Origin: Dietzia aerolata
GTDB taxonomy: Bacteria; Actinomycetota; Actinomycetes; Mycobacteriales; Mycobacteriaceae
Direction: 5' to 3'
NCBI RefSeq assembly: GCF_014144865.1
Contig: NZ_JAALDM010000222.1
Span: 34,212-98,211, forward strand
DNA: 64,000 nt
Part shown: one piece after another, positions 40,494-56,326 of the stretch
Layout of the letters: each line of letters begins with the position of its first letter
How positions within the stretch are numbered: the first letter of the stretch is position 1
Notes under the pieces: generated by a model
Told to the model about the DNA's origin: nothing
Seen by the model: the letters and a program-made list of their open reading frames with translations, nothing else
Database searches by the model: none
Translations under genes and position numbers: made by a program

Positions 40494-41092
40494 TGCTTCT
40501 CCTCGGTCCTGGAGGTCGTGGTGTCGGTACTGGGGACGGCATCGCCGTCTACAGATGTAGAAGTGTCGTGCTCGATGTCGGTGTCGGTGTCGACGACGTC
40601 ATCCCCTCGAAGCGCTTCCCACTGTGGATAACTGTCCTTGTCGTCGGCTCGGAACCCGGAGTCGATGACGGTGTGGCCCTCGGCGGCCGCGACCTTCCAC
40701 CGAGCGGCGAGGATCCCCCCGCCCGGAACGGTCTTGTTGGCAAGCGCGGAGGCTCGCCGAACCTCAACCAGGTCTGCGCGCGGGATCCAGACGTCGTCAT
40801 TGGCGAGTTCGAGGTGCAGGCCATTGGTGTACGCGGTGAGCTTCCCGGCGGATCGGTGCCCGAGCGGGGGTCGCGCGATCCGGGCCTGCCAGTCCCCTGC
40901 CACCGTGCTACCGATGTACACACCGGTCAGCGGTCCGAGAACAACATCGCCTGGGTCGTCTGGAGGCTGAGGCACCGTGTCGAAGAGGTGCGCCTGTGAC
41001 CGAGCGCGGTTCCGCCATCCACGCGTCATCAGGCCGATGATGATGAGCAGGGCGACGATGACGACGACAACGGTCCAGAAATTCTGGTTCAT
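40490..41092 (-). CDS. Membrane-anchored PH-like protein of the pyr operon, unknown function
   Basis: The 200-residue protein has one N-terminal membrane helix (about 6-22, [15 protein letters not shown]) followed by Arg-rich residues. A beta-rich domain follows ([41 protein letters not shown]), and the tail (164-200) is Asp/Thr/Ser-rich. An uncharacterised membrane protein also lies between pyrC and carA in Mycobacterium. Both ends overlap pyrC and carA by 4 bases, so it is tightly co-translated with pyrimidine enzymes. No catalytic motif is seen; a link to pyrimidine synthesis is by position only. Confidence 0.8.
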   Translation of the reverse strand: MNQNFWTVVVVIVALLIIIGLMTRGWRNRARSQAHLFDTVPQPPDDPGDVVLGPLTGVYIGSTVAGDWQARIARPPLGHRSAGKLTAYTNGLHLELANDDVWIPRADLVEVRRASALANKTVPGGGILAARWKVAAAEGHTVIDSGFRADDKDSYPQWEALRGDDVVDTDTDIEHDTSTSVDGDAVPSTDTTTSRTEEKQ

Positions 41093-42401
41093 GCGATTAC
41101 CTTTCCGTCGCGGCTGGTCATACGTCCCTGGTAGACGGTGCCCACCACCCTGGCCGCGAAAGTCATTCCCTCGTAGGGAGTATTGGCGGACAGGCTGGCG
41201 AGGTCTTCACCGATGACCGTCCACGAGGAATCTGGATCGACGACGGCGAGGTTGGCCGGCTCTCCGACGGAAATCGGACGCCCCTGGTCCGATAGCCCCG
41301 CGATTTCCGCGGGGCGAACACTCATCACGCGTGCCAGGTCTCGCCAGGTCATGTCCCCGGTCTCCACGAGGAGCGCCGCGACGATCGGGAGGGCGGTCTC
41401 GAGGCCGAGCATGCCGGGGCGGGCTGCTGCGAACTCGCAGCACTTATCCTGTGCGGCGTGAGGCGCATGGTCTGTAGCGACGCAGTCGATCACTCCGGAG
41501 ACCAATGCCTCGCGCAGCGCGAGCGTGTCGTGAGTCTCGCGCAGTGGCGGGTTGACGCGGTAGACGCCGTCGTAGGACTCCAGGCGTGAGTCATCCAGCA
41601 GCAAATGATGGGGGGTTACCTCGGCGGTGATCGAGATGCCCTGATCCTTCGCCCACCGCAGGAGCTCGACGGTTCCGGTCGTGGACGCATGGCAGATGTG
41701 GACCCGGGCGCCGGCATCACGAGCCAGGATCGCATCCCTGGCGACGATCGACTCCTCGGCGGAGCGTGGCCATCCCGTCAAACCGAGACGGGCGGCGGTT
41801 GGTCCCTCGTGAGCAACGGCACCCTTGGTCAGGCGAGGCTCCTCTGCGTGTTGCGCGATCAGCACTCCGAGACCGGCGGAGTACTCGAGTGCACGCCGCA
41901 TTACCAACGGGTCGTAGACACACATTCCGTCGTCTGAGAACACACGTACCTTCGCCGCACCGTCGGCCATCTGGCCCATCTCGGTCAGCTGCTCTCCCTT
42001 GAGCCCGAGGGTGACTGCACCAACCGGGTGGACGTCACACAAACCGACCTCACGGCCGATCCGCCAGACCGAGTCAGTGACGGTCTGGTTGTCCTGGGGC
42101 GGCTGGGTGTTCGCCATCGCGAAGACTGCGGTATAGCCACCGAGCGCGGCGGCTGCTGAACCTGTCGCGATGGTCTCGGTGTCCTCGCGGCCGGGCTCGC
42201 GCAAGTGGGTGTGCAGATCAACGAATCCGGGTAGGAGCACGGCGCCGTCGAGGTCGTGGATCTCGGCATCTGCGGGTGCGTCGGTTCCCGCGTCCGGGCC
42301 TATCGCTGCGATCAGCCCTCCACGTACGAGCACATCAACGGGGTCACCTTCCCCATAGGGGCGGACCTTTTGCAGCAGCAGAGTCGGGGTTTCGGAGGTG
42401 T

Positions 42402-42405
<4 letters not shown>
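41089..42405 (-). CDS. pyrC: Dihydroorotase (class I)
   Basis: Cyclises carbamoyl aspartate to dihydroorotate. The 438-residue amidohydrolase carries the zinc motif [15 protein letters not shown], later ligand regions VHICHAST and [13 protein letters not shown], and the catalytic ATDHAPHA. The start overlaps the pyrB stop by 4 bases, and the stop overlaps the PH-like gene by 4 bases. Confidence 0.96.
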
Positions 42406-43927
<1,522 letters not shown>

Positions 43928-43930
43928 TCA

Positions 43931-43993
43931 CCACCTCCTTGTCCGCCTCACTGGACGGCTCGTTAAAGGGATAGCTTTCGAGTGAGAACTCTA
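43931..43993 (-). promoter_or_regulatory. pyr operon promoter and PyrR-binding RNA element adjoining the ribosome binding site
   Basis: The nusB-pyrR gap is only 69 bases. On the minus strand TAGAGT (43988-43993) directly follows the nusB stop and can be the -10 box. About 30 bases on, the RNA reads CCGUCCAGUGAGGCGGAC (43941-43958). This contains UCCAGUGAGG, a full match to the PyrR loop consensus UCCNGNGAGG, within complementary GUCC/GGAC arms. AAGGAGG (from 43940 down) follows immediately. There is no terminator or antiterminator, so bound PyrR would be expected to block translation, as reported for Mycobacterium smegmatis. Confidence 0.75.
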
Positions 43994-44629
43994 TCAGTCC
44001 CCGCGTCCGGTCCCCGGTTCGGTGGACGTGGTGTGCGACACGTCGCTCACGGTCGAGTTCGTGGGGCTATCCGGCCCGTCGACGTCGTCTTCTGTGGTGC
44101 TTTCCGCCGTCTCGTTCGTTGTTGTGGTGCCGGTGGTGTCATCCGTAGCATCGAGGACGGATACCGCCTTCTCTGCAGCCCGGATGTGTTCCGCGAGCCC
44201 GGCTATGCGGTCCAGAACGGCGTTGACGTACGGAACCGATTTGTCGGCGGAGAGGTCTGCCACGAGCAGAACCGACTGATCAATGACGACAGCAGACTCC
44301 ACATCGTCCGACCCGAACAGCAATTCCCAGGCGCCTGCCCGGAGTACCGCACGATCCACCGCGGGGAGACGCTCCAACGTCCATTCCCGGAGGTGCTCGG
44401 CGATCATCGAGTCGAGTCGGTCCAATCGCTCGGCTACACCTGTCACGATCTCCATGGTGAAGGGCGCAACGTCGTGGAATTCCTGGGACTCCTCGCCCAT
44501 CCGACGTCGTTCTTCGGCGATTTCGACGACATCGAGATCGCGCAGTTCGGCCTCGAACAACAGCGAAACGGCACGTCTGCGCGCCCGGTACCGGGAGCCC
44601 CGGCGCCGGTGATCAACCTCGTCCGACAT
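43994..44629 (-). CDS. nusB: Transcription antitermination factor NusB with acidic tail
   Basis: RNA-binding factor for rRNA transcription antitermination with NusE/S10. The 211 residues contain the helical NusB core (about 12-158: YRARRRAVSLLFEAELRD, LERLPAVDRAVLRAGAWELL, VVIDQSVLLVADLSADKSVP, YVNAVLDRIAG). A Thr/Glu/Asp-rich tail of about 50 residues (160-211) is not part of the fold. It starts 2 bases after the efp stop and is followed by the pyr promoter. Confidence 0.94.
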   Translation of the reverse strand: MSDEVDHRRRGSRYRARRRAVSLLFEAELRDLDVVEIAEERRRMGEESQEFHDVAPFTMEIVTGVAERLDRLDSMIAEHLREWTLERLPAVDRAVLRAGAWELLFGSDDVESAVVIDQSVLLVADLSADKSVPYVNAVLDRIAGLAEHIRAAEKAVSVLDATDDTTGTTTTNETAESTTEDDVDGPDSPTNSTVSDVSHTTSTEPGTGRGD

Positions 44630-44631
44630 GA

Positions 44632-45195
44632 TCAGTCGTTCACCCGGCTGAGGTAGTGCCCGTCGCGGGTGTCGATGCGGAGCTTATCTCCGGTGTTGAT
44701 GAACAGCGGTACCTGGACTTCGGCACCGGTCTCCAGCGTCGCGGGCTTGGTGCCACCGGTCGAGCGGTCCCCCTGCAGGCCTGGATCAGTGTGCTGGACA
44801 ACGAGGTCGACGGCGACCGGCATATCGGCGAATAGTGCCACTCCCTCATTGAAGGACACCTGGACACTGGTGTTCTCAAGAAGGAAGCGAGCCCCGTCAC
44901 CCATCACCGCGGGAGTCGCGTTGATCTGCTCGAAGTTCTGCTCGTCCATGAGGACATAGTCCTCGCCGTCGCGGTAGAGGAACGTCATGTCACGGCGATC
45001 GACGGTCGCGATCTCGACCTTGGTGCCCGCGCTGAAGGTCTTGTCGACGTTCTTTCCGGTTACGACGTTTTTGAGCTTGGTCCGCACGAACGCGGGACCC
45101 TTACCCGGCTTGACGTGCTGGAACTCGACGATCTGCCAGAGCTGCCCCTCCTCTTTGAGGACGAGGCCGTTCTTGAAGTCGGCGGTGGACGCCAT
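44632..45195 (-). CDS. efp: Elongation factor P
   Basis: Relieves ribosome stalling at polyproline stretches. The 187 residues form three beta-barrel domains. The tip loop is [17 protein letters not shown] with K32, the position modified in many bacteria; no modification genes are in this window. The C-terminal signature [15 protein letters not shown] is present. AAGGAG lies 9 bases before the ATG. It lies between pepQ and nusB. Confidence 0.97.
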   Translation of the reverse strand: MASTADFKNGLVLKEEGQLWQIVEFQHVKPGKGPAFVRTKLKNVVTGKNVDKTFSAGTKVEIATVDRRDMTFLYRDGEDYVLMDEQNFEQINATPAVMGDGARFLLENTSVQVSFNEGVALFADMPVAVDLVVQHTDPGLQGDRSTGGTKPATLETGAEVQVPLFINTGDKLRIDTRDGHYLSRVND

Positions 45196-45265
45196 GGTGG
45201 TAACTCCTTCGAGAGTCGTCCGCGGGCGGGCTTGACCACCGCGCGAATAGTCGTGGATCCGGCCT

Positions 45266-48124
<2,859 letters not shown>

Positions 48125-48128
<4 letters not shown>

Positions 48129-49327
48129 GCCGGATCCGTCGACCAGTTCAGTCGCTCGGCAACCGCAGCCCGGTACCCGTCGACGTTCCGGCGGGTCTCC
48201 CCCAGTGAATCCCCACCGAACTTCTGCAGAACCGCGCGGGCGACGACGAGGGCCACCATTGATTCGGCCACCACACCTGCGGCCGGCACGGCGCACACGT
48301 CCGAGCGTTGATGGATCGCGGTTGCCGCGGACCCATCAGACATATCGACGGTGCGAAGCGCGCGTGGGACGGTTGAGATGGGCTTCATCGCCGCCCTGAC
48401 CCGCAGGACCTGCCCGTTGGTCATGCCGCCCTCGAGCCCGCCGGCGCGATTGCTGCGCCGTTCGATGCCGTCGTCAGTCCTGTCCATCTCGTCGTGGGCG
48501 ACACTGCCGCGGCGTCGTGCGGTCTCGAAACCGTCACCGATCTCCACACCCTTGATCGCCTGGATGCCCATCAATGCACCTGCGAGCTGGGCGTCCAGCC
48601 GATCCTCACCCGACACGTGCGATCCCAGACCGATCGGCAGACCGTGGATCACGACCTCCACCACACCACCGAGCGTGTCGCCGGCCTTCTTGGCCGCCTC
48701 GATCTCCGCGATCATCGACTCGCCGGCAGCGGCGTCAAACGCGCGGACCGGACTGGCATCGATCGCCTCGAGATCCGAGAACGTGGGTTCCGGACCGACG
48801 TACGGGTCCGACGCACCGATGGAGATGACATGTGAGAGCACCTCGACTCCCAACACGTCACGAAGCACCGCGCGGGCCACCGTTCCCGCTGCGACCCGGG
48901 CCGCGGTCTCCCTCGCGCTGGCACGTTCGAGAACCATGCGGGCGTCGTCGAAGTCGTACTTGAGCATTCCCGAGAAGTCGGCATGGCCGGGTCGTGGACG
49001 GGTCAGGAGCGCGGCCCGCGCCTTGTCATCGATCGACTCCGGGTCGACCGGGTCGGCAGACATGATCTGCTCCCACTTCGGCCATTCCGTGTTACCGACC
49101 TCGATGGCGATCGGCGAGCCCATCGTTCGACCATGACGGACGCCGCCCAGGACGCGTACGGCGTCGGCCTCGAACTTCATCCGTGCGCCACGCCCATACC
49201 CGAGACGACGACGAGCGAGTTGTGACGCAATGTCCTCGCTCGTCACCTCGACGTCAGCGATGACGCCCTCGATGATCGCCACGAGGGCCTGGCCATGGGA
49301 TTCTCCGGCGGTGGTCCACTTCAGCAC
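48125..49327 (-). CDS. aroC: Chorismate synthase
   Basis: FMN-dependent last step to chorismate. From the GTG at 49327 the protein is 400 residues starting [20 protein letters not shown], like the mycobacterial enzyme. An ATG four codons upstream (49339) is an alternative. Further signatures are [32 protein letters not shown] and [14 protein letters not shown]. The frame is open much further upstream, but that part runs into aroE and has atypical composition. Confidence 0.96.
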
Positions 49328-49385
49328 ATCGCCGATCATCCCATGACGACACGTGCCCAGGCACATCAGGCCCGTCGGAGCTCCC

Positions 49386-50237
49386 TCAGCGTCCGAGTGC
49401 GGCCGATAAGGCGTCCGCCATCTCCGCGCGCGGAGCTGGCATCCCGGTGAACAGTTCCACCTGCCCGAACGCTTGGTTGAGCAACATGACGTCTCCACCG
49501 ACGACCGGGATGCCCGCCGCCATGGCGACGGCACCAGCGGAGGTCGGCCAGGGGTCGTACAGCACATCGAACAGCCGTCGGGCATGTGAGACCAGGTCGA
49601 CTATCTCTGTGATCCCTGGTTCCGGCACGGTGTTGATCAGAACCTCAGCATCAGCGATCTCGCCGGGTAACGCGAGGTCGGTCAGCAGCATCGTGGCCAC
49701 GTCGAGCCCGAGTTCGCGGCCACATTCGGCAGCCGGGCCGGCATTGTCGCGCCGTGAGGCCAGTACGACCCGGGTCGCTCCCTTCTCAGCCAATCCCGCG
49801 AGTACCGGACGGGCTGTCCCGCCGACGCCGAGAATGACCGCGGACGGTGAAGCCGACAGGTCATCGAATGCTGACAGCGCGCCGGTGACCCCGTCGACAT
49901 CGGTGCAGTCGGCGAACCAGCCGTCGGGGTGACGCACGAGTGTGTTGGCGCTGCCGACGATTCGGGCCCGCTCACTGACCGTGGAGGCGAACTGCAACGC
50001 CGCGAACTTGCCCGGCATGGTCACCGAATATCCGATCCGATGTGCCGGCGACCCCTCGACGGTGGCCGGCAGCATCTCGGCATCGCACTCGATTCGCTCG
50101 TAAGTCCAGCCCTCGAGGCCCAAGGCGCGATACGCGGCACCGTGCAGCACCGGAGAGAGCGAATGGCTGACCGGTGACCCCAGAACCGCAGCTGATCGAG
50201 GCCCCGCCGGTGTGGCCCCTCGAGCGTCAGCGACCAC
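49386..50237 (-). CDS. aroE: Shikimate dehydrogenase
   Basis: NADP-dependent reduction of 3-dehydroshikimate. The 283 residues show the shikimate-binding [19 protein letters not shown], the catalytic lysine in [24 protein letters not shown] with the catalytic aspartate, and the Rossmann loop [16 protein letters not shown]. The GTG start overlaps the mltG stop by 11 bases. Confidence 0.95.
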   Translation of the reverse strand: MVADARGATPAGPRSAAVLGSPVSHSLSPVLHGAAYRALGLEGWTYERIECDAEMLPATVEGSPAHRIGYSVTMPGKFAALQFASTVSERARIVGSANTLVRHPDGWFADCTDVDGVTGALSAFDDLSASPSAVILGVGGTARPVLAGLAEKGATRVVLASRRDNAGPAAECGRELGLDVATMLLTDLALPGEIADAEVLINTVPEPGITEIVDLVSHARRLFDVLYDPWPTSAGAVAMAAGIPVVGGDVMLLNQAFGQVELFTGMPAPRAEMADALSAALGR

Positions 50238-51399
50238 TAGCCAGGACGCCGTTCGCGATCGCCAGACTCTGATTCTGTTCGTGCTCCGGGTAATTGTCGG
50301 TGAACACGGTGGTGCCGTTCATGTCCACCGTCACGAAGTACAACCACGGCCCCTCGGCGGGGTTCTCCATCGCACGTAGGGCGTCCAGCCCCGGCGATCC
50401 GATTGGACCGTAGGGAAGTCCGTCCATCGCGTAGGTGTTCCACGGCGTGCGGGCACCACGATCAGCGTCGGTGGTGGCGATCTCCTGATCGGCGAGGGCG
50501 TAGTTGACGGTCGAGTCGAACTGCAGCTGCATCGGCGCGTCCAACCTGTTGAGGATCACCCGAGCGACCTTGTCGAAGTCCTCGAGGGTGCCCTCTTTCT
50601 CCACGAGTGATGCCGCGGTGACCACCTGGTACGGGGTCAGGCCGATCTGTTCGGAGGCCGGAACGAGTCCGGTGGAGTCATACGACGCCGTGGAGGAGAC
50701 GATGAGTTGACGGAGGATCTCCACGGGCTCGGCTGAAGGATCAATGTTGTGGACACCGGGCGAGATGAGTCCCTCGAGACGACGCACCGGATCCGGTGCC
50801 GCCTGGACCTCGTTGATCGCCCACTCCGGAACACCGAGCGCCGCGGGGTCGACCTGCACGGCCGCATCGACGATCTCGTTCGGATGGCGACACGTCGGAT
50901 CATTGTCCGGCGCATCGAGGTCGCGGGTGCAGGTGGCCTCGGCGATGAGGGTGTAGATCCCCTTCTCGGGATCGCCCCCGACCACGACCGTGTCCAACAG
51001 GCGGGCGCCCGGCTTGACGTCGATGAAACCCACCCGGTTCTGGGGGTCGGACAATGCTTCGACCGCGGCCGCCGCACTCATCTCCTGCTGAACCTGGTAG
51101 TAACCGGGCTGGATGCCCTCGACCGAGGTCCCGGCCGCGGCGCTGGTGAACGCCCGGGTGCTGGCGATCGTCCCGATGTCGTATAGACGATCACCGACGA
51201 TGCCGAGCGAATCCCCGGCCTCGACATGGAGCAGCGCATTGCCGGAGCCGGGGCCCTCGAAATCCGGTGCGGCGCCGACCTGGTTGTTCACGTTGCGGAA
51301 TGCCATGAAGCCGAAGGCCACGACCACCCCGATCACGGCCGCAAAGAGAAGGAACCGGGTGGTCCCTCCCGTACGTGGTCGTCCTCGTGCCGCAGACAT
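50227..51399 (-). CDS. mltG: Endolytic transglycosylase MltG (YceG-like)
   Basis: Membrane-bound murein transglycosylase that ends glycan strands. The 390 residues start with a basic cytosolic tail and a membrane helix (about 15-34, FLLFAAVIGVVVAFGFMAFR). A LysM-like region and the YceG domain follow, with the catalytic glutamate in TAASLVEKEGTLEDFDKVAR and the conserved DGLPYGPIGSPGLDALRA. GAGGAG precedes the ATG. It sits between ruvX and aroE, as in mycobacteria. Confidence 0.95.
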   Translation of the reverse strand: MSAARGRPRTGGTTRFLLFAAVIGVVVAFGFMAFRNVNNQVGAAPDFEGPGSGNALLHVEAGDSLGIVGDRLYDIGTIASTRAFTSAAAGTSVEGIQPGYYQVQQEMSAAAAVEALSDPQNRVGFIDVKPGARLLDTVVVGGDPEKGIYTLIAEATCTRDLDAPDNDPTCRHPNEIVDAAVQVDPAALGVPEWAINEVQAAPDPVRRLEGLISPGVHNIDPSAEPVEILRQLIVSSTASYDSTGLVPASEQIGLTPYQVVTAASLVEKEGTLEDFDKVARVILNRLDAPMQLQFDSTVNYALADQEIATTDADRGARTPWNTYAMDGLPYGPIGSPGLDALRAMENPAEGPWLYFVTVDMNGTTVFTDNYPEHEQNQSLAIANGVLASGR

Positions 51400-51491
51400 C
51401 GTGCTCCTCGGTCCGGAATACAGGTCACTGTCTCCTCGGACAGCGTCGTGCTCGGCGTGAGTTTATCCATTCGTGACTATCGAAACGCAGA

Positions 51492-51952
51492 TCACCCTCG
51501 GGCGCGCCGCGACTCGATCCATGCTTGAAGGAGGACGACGGCTGCCGCCTGGTCGATAACATCGCGTTGTTTACGGGTGTTTCTGCCCGCCCCGTGGAGC
51601 GCAGCGCCTGCCGTCACCGTGGTCAGTCGCTCGTCTACGAACTCGACGGGCACCTCTGACGACGTCGCAGCCAGCGCGGTCACGAATGATCTTGCCATCG
51701 CGGTGGACGCGGTCTCCCGGCCCTTCAGGGAGGTGGGCAGTCCGACGATGATCCCCACCGCGTCGTACTCCTCGACCAGCTCCGTCAGCCGACGGATCTC
51801 GGCGGCCCAGTTGGGATCACCGTCGACGACCTTGATCGTCTCTACAGGTGTCGCGAGGATGCCGTCGGGGTCGCAGGTGGCCACCCCGATACGGGCGGTA
51901 CCGACGTCGAGACCCAGGCGTCTCCCACGCGTCCAGCCGGCCGGCTCGCCGC

Positions 51953-51956
<4 letters not shown>
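51492..51956 (-). CDS. ruvX: RuvX/YqgF family Holliday-junction resolvase-like protein
   Basis: RNase H-fold nuclease of 154 residues, implicated in rRNA maturation or junction cleavage. Acidic active-site motifs are [37 protein letters not shown], and [13 protein letters not shown]. The ATG overlaps the alaS stop by 4 bases, an arrangement common in Gram-positive genomes. Confidence 0.94.
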
Positions 51957-54624
<2,668 letters not shown>

Positions 54625-54625
<1 letters not shown>

Positions 54626-54675
54626 TGGTGAGCCTCACTGGGTCTACGGAAAGGAGGTGTCGGTCGGCTCACCAG
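54625..54675 (-). promoter_or_regulatory. alaS leader inverted repeat reaching the start codon
   Basis: CTGGTGAGCC occurs at 54625-54634 and its exact complement GGCTCACCAG at 54666-54675, separated by 31 bases. In the alaS mRNA the downstream arm ends on the first base of the GTG start and includes part of the ribosome binding site, so the pairing could hide the start. A TAGGCT box just upstream could be -10, but transcription from it might begin inside the first arm. Confidence 0.45.
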
Positions 54676-54764
54676 CCTACCGCCGACGCGCGACCGCTCC
54701 GAGTGGCCCGGCCCGATGCCACCCCGACAGGCAGGTCAGGGCCGGGCGATTTCGACGATCGCGG

Positions 54765-56156
54765 TCAGGACGATCCGCGAATGATGGACCGGAGTTTGCC
54801 GACCCGGGCCGACAATTCCCGCTCATTGCCGTGGCCACTCGGTAGGTAATAGTCCCTGCCCACGAGTTCGTCCGGCGGATACTGCTGCCTGGCCACACCC
54901 GCCGGGGCGTCGTGGGCGTAGCGGTAGCCGACCCCGTTGCCCAGCCCCTTGGCTCCGGCGTAGTGACCATCGCGAAGATGCTTGGGCACCTCCCCCACCC
55001 CACCCGCGCGGACATCGGCCATCGCGGCGTCGATCGCCGCGATCACGGCATTGGACTTAGGGGCGGTGGCCAGGTGAATCGTGGCCTGGGCCAGGGCCAG
55101 ACGGCACTCGGGCAGGCCGACCTTCTGCACGATCTCCGCCGCGGCGGCGGCCGACTGCAACGCTGTGGGGTCGGCCATCCCGATGTCCTCGCTGGCGTGG
55201 ATCATCAGCCTGCGGGCGATGAACCGCGGATCCTCCCCCGCCACGATCATGCGCGCGAGATAGTGCAGTGCGGCGTCGACATCCGAACCACGAATCGACT
55301 TGATGAACGCACTCGTGACGTCGTAATGCTGATCCCCGTCCCTGTCGTACCGCACGGGAGCGGCGTCCAGACTCAGCTCGACGATCTCCGGCGTCACCAC
55401 CGCGTCCGCGGCCGCACCGGCCGCGGCCTCGAGGATGGTCAGACTCCGACGGGCGTCGCCGCCGGCGAGCCGGACGATGTCGGCGACCGCCTCGTCCGTG
55501 ATCTCGACCTGACCCGCTAGTCCCCGCTCGTCCTCCACGGCGCGACGAACCACGGACTGCACGCCCTGCGCGTCCAGGCCCCGGAGCTCGGCGATCAACG
55601 ACCTGCTGAGCAGCGGTGCGATCACGGAGAAGTGCGGGTTCTCCGTTGTCGCGGCAACGAGCAGGACGATTCCGTTCTCGACCGCCGCGAGCAGTGCGTC
55701 CTGCTGACTCTTGGAGAACCGGTGCACCTCGTCGATGAACAGGACGGTGCGCTGGCCATGGATCTGGCGCGTCCGCGCGTCATCGATCACCGCCCGGACG
55801 TCCTTCACCCCCGCGCTCAGGGCGGACAGTGCAACGAAGTGCCTGCCGGACGTACTGGCGACCAGATTCGCCAACGTCGTCTTGCCGGTACCGGGTGGAC
55901 CGTAGAGAATCACCGACGAACCGCCGCGCCCCTCGACCAGTCGCCGAAGGGGAGAATTGGCCCGCAAGAGGTGATCCTGACCGATGACCTCCTCGAGGTC
56001 GCGCGGGCGCATCCGCACCGCCAACGGTGCCGACGGATCGACTTCCCGGCCCCCTGTCGAGGCGACGCCCGCGCCCGCCCCTGAGGCGGAACCTGCACCC
56101 ACGCCATCGACGCCGGGCGATCCCGGGGTCGCGAACAGTCCGGCCTCGTCAGTCAC
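54765..56156 (-). CDS. rarA: Replication-associated recombination protein A (MgsA/WRNIP1-type AAA ATPase)
   Basis: Clamp-loader-like AAA+ ATPase acting at stalled forks. The 463 residues have a Gly/Ala-rich N-terminal extension (about 1-40), then [16 protein letters not shown], Walker [19 protein letters not shown], Walker [20 protein letters not shown], sensor [10 protein letters not shown], and the C-terminal tetramerisation region ([25 protein letters not shown]). The GTG start is only 6 bases from a TAGCCT box. It lies 139 bases upstream of alaS. Confidence 0.95.
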   Translation of the reverse strand: MTDEAGLFATPGSPGVDGVGAGSASGAGAGVASTGGREVDPSAPLAVRMRPRDLEEVIGQDHLLRANSPLRRLVEGRGGSSVILYGPPGTGKTTLANLVASTSGRHFVALSALSAGVKDVRAVIDDARTRQIHGQRTVLFIDEVHRFSKSQQDALLAAVENGIVLLVAATTENPHFSVIAPLLSRSLIAELRGLDAQGVQSVVRRAVEDERGLAGQVEITDEAVADIVRLAGGDARRSLTILEAAAGAAADAVVTPEIVELSLDAAPVRYDRDGDQHYDVTSAFIKSIRGSDVDAALHYLARMIVAGEDPRFIARRLMIHASEDIGMADPTALQSAAAAAEIVQKVGLPECRLALAQATIHLATAPKSNAVIAAIDAAMADVRAGGVGEVPKHLRDGHYAGAKGLGNGVGYRYAHDAPAGVARQQYPPDELVGRDYYLPSGHGNERELSARVGKLRSIIRGSS

Positions 56157-56162
56157 GCCGTC

Positions 56163-56168
56163 AGGCTA
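56163..56168 (-). promoter_or_regulatory. Putative -10 box (TAGCCT) of rarA
   Basis: Read on the minus strand, TAGCCT lies 6 bases before the GTG start of rarA and no ribosome binding site fits between. This implies a leaderless transcript starting at or beside the start codon. Confidence 0.45.
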
Positions 56169-56326
56169 CCGCGCACCCCCGACAGGTCACCGGCAGGTTG
56201 TCGATAGGTGAACGTTGGTCCAACTATCTGAGGATGTGCTTCCCTTAACTAAACCTATGCGATTGACTGGAGCATTGGACCGGTGACCCCTTGCTCGCCC
56301 GTGAAACGAAAGCAGCAGCCGCTTAC

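Noticed and set aside
54626..54764. T-box leader before alaS
   Set aside because: No T-box sequence or terminator/antiterminator pair; only a simple inverted repeat.
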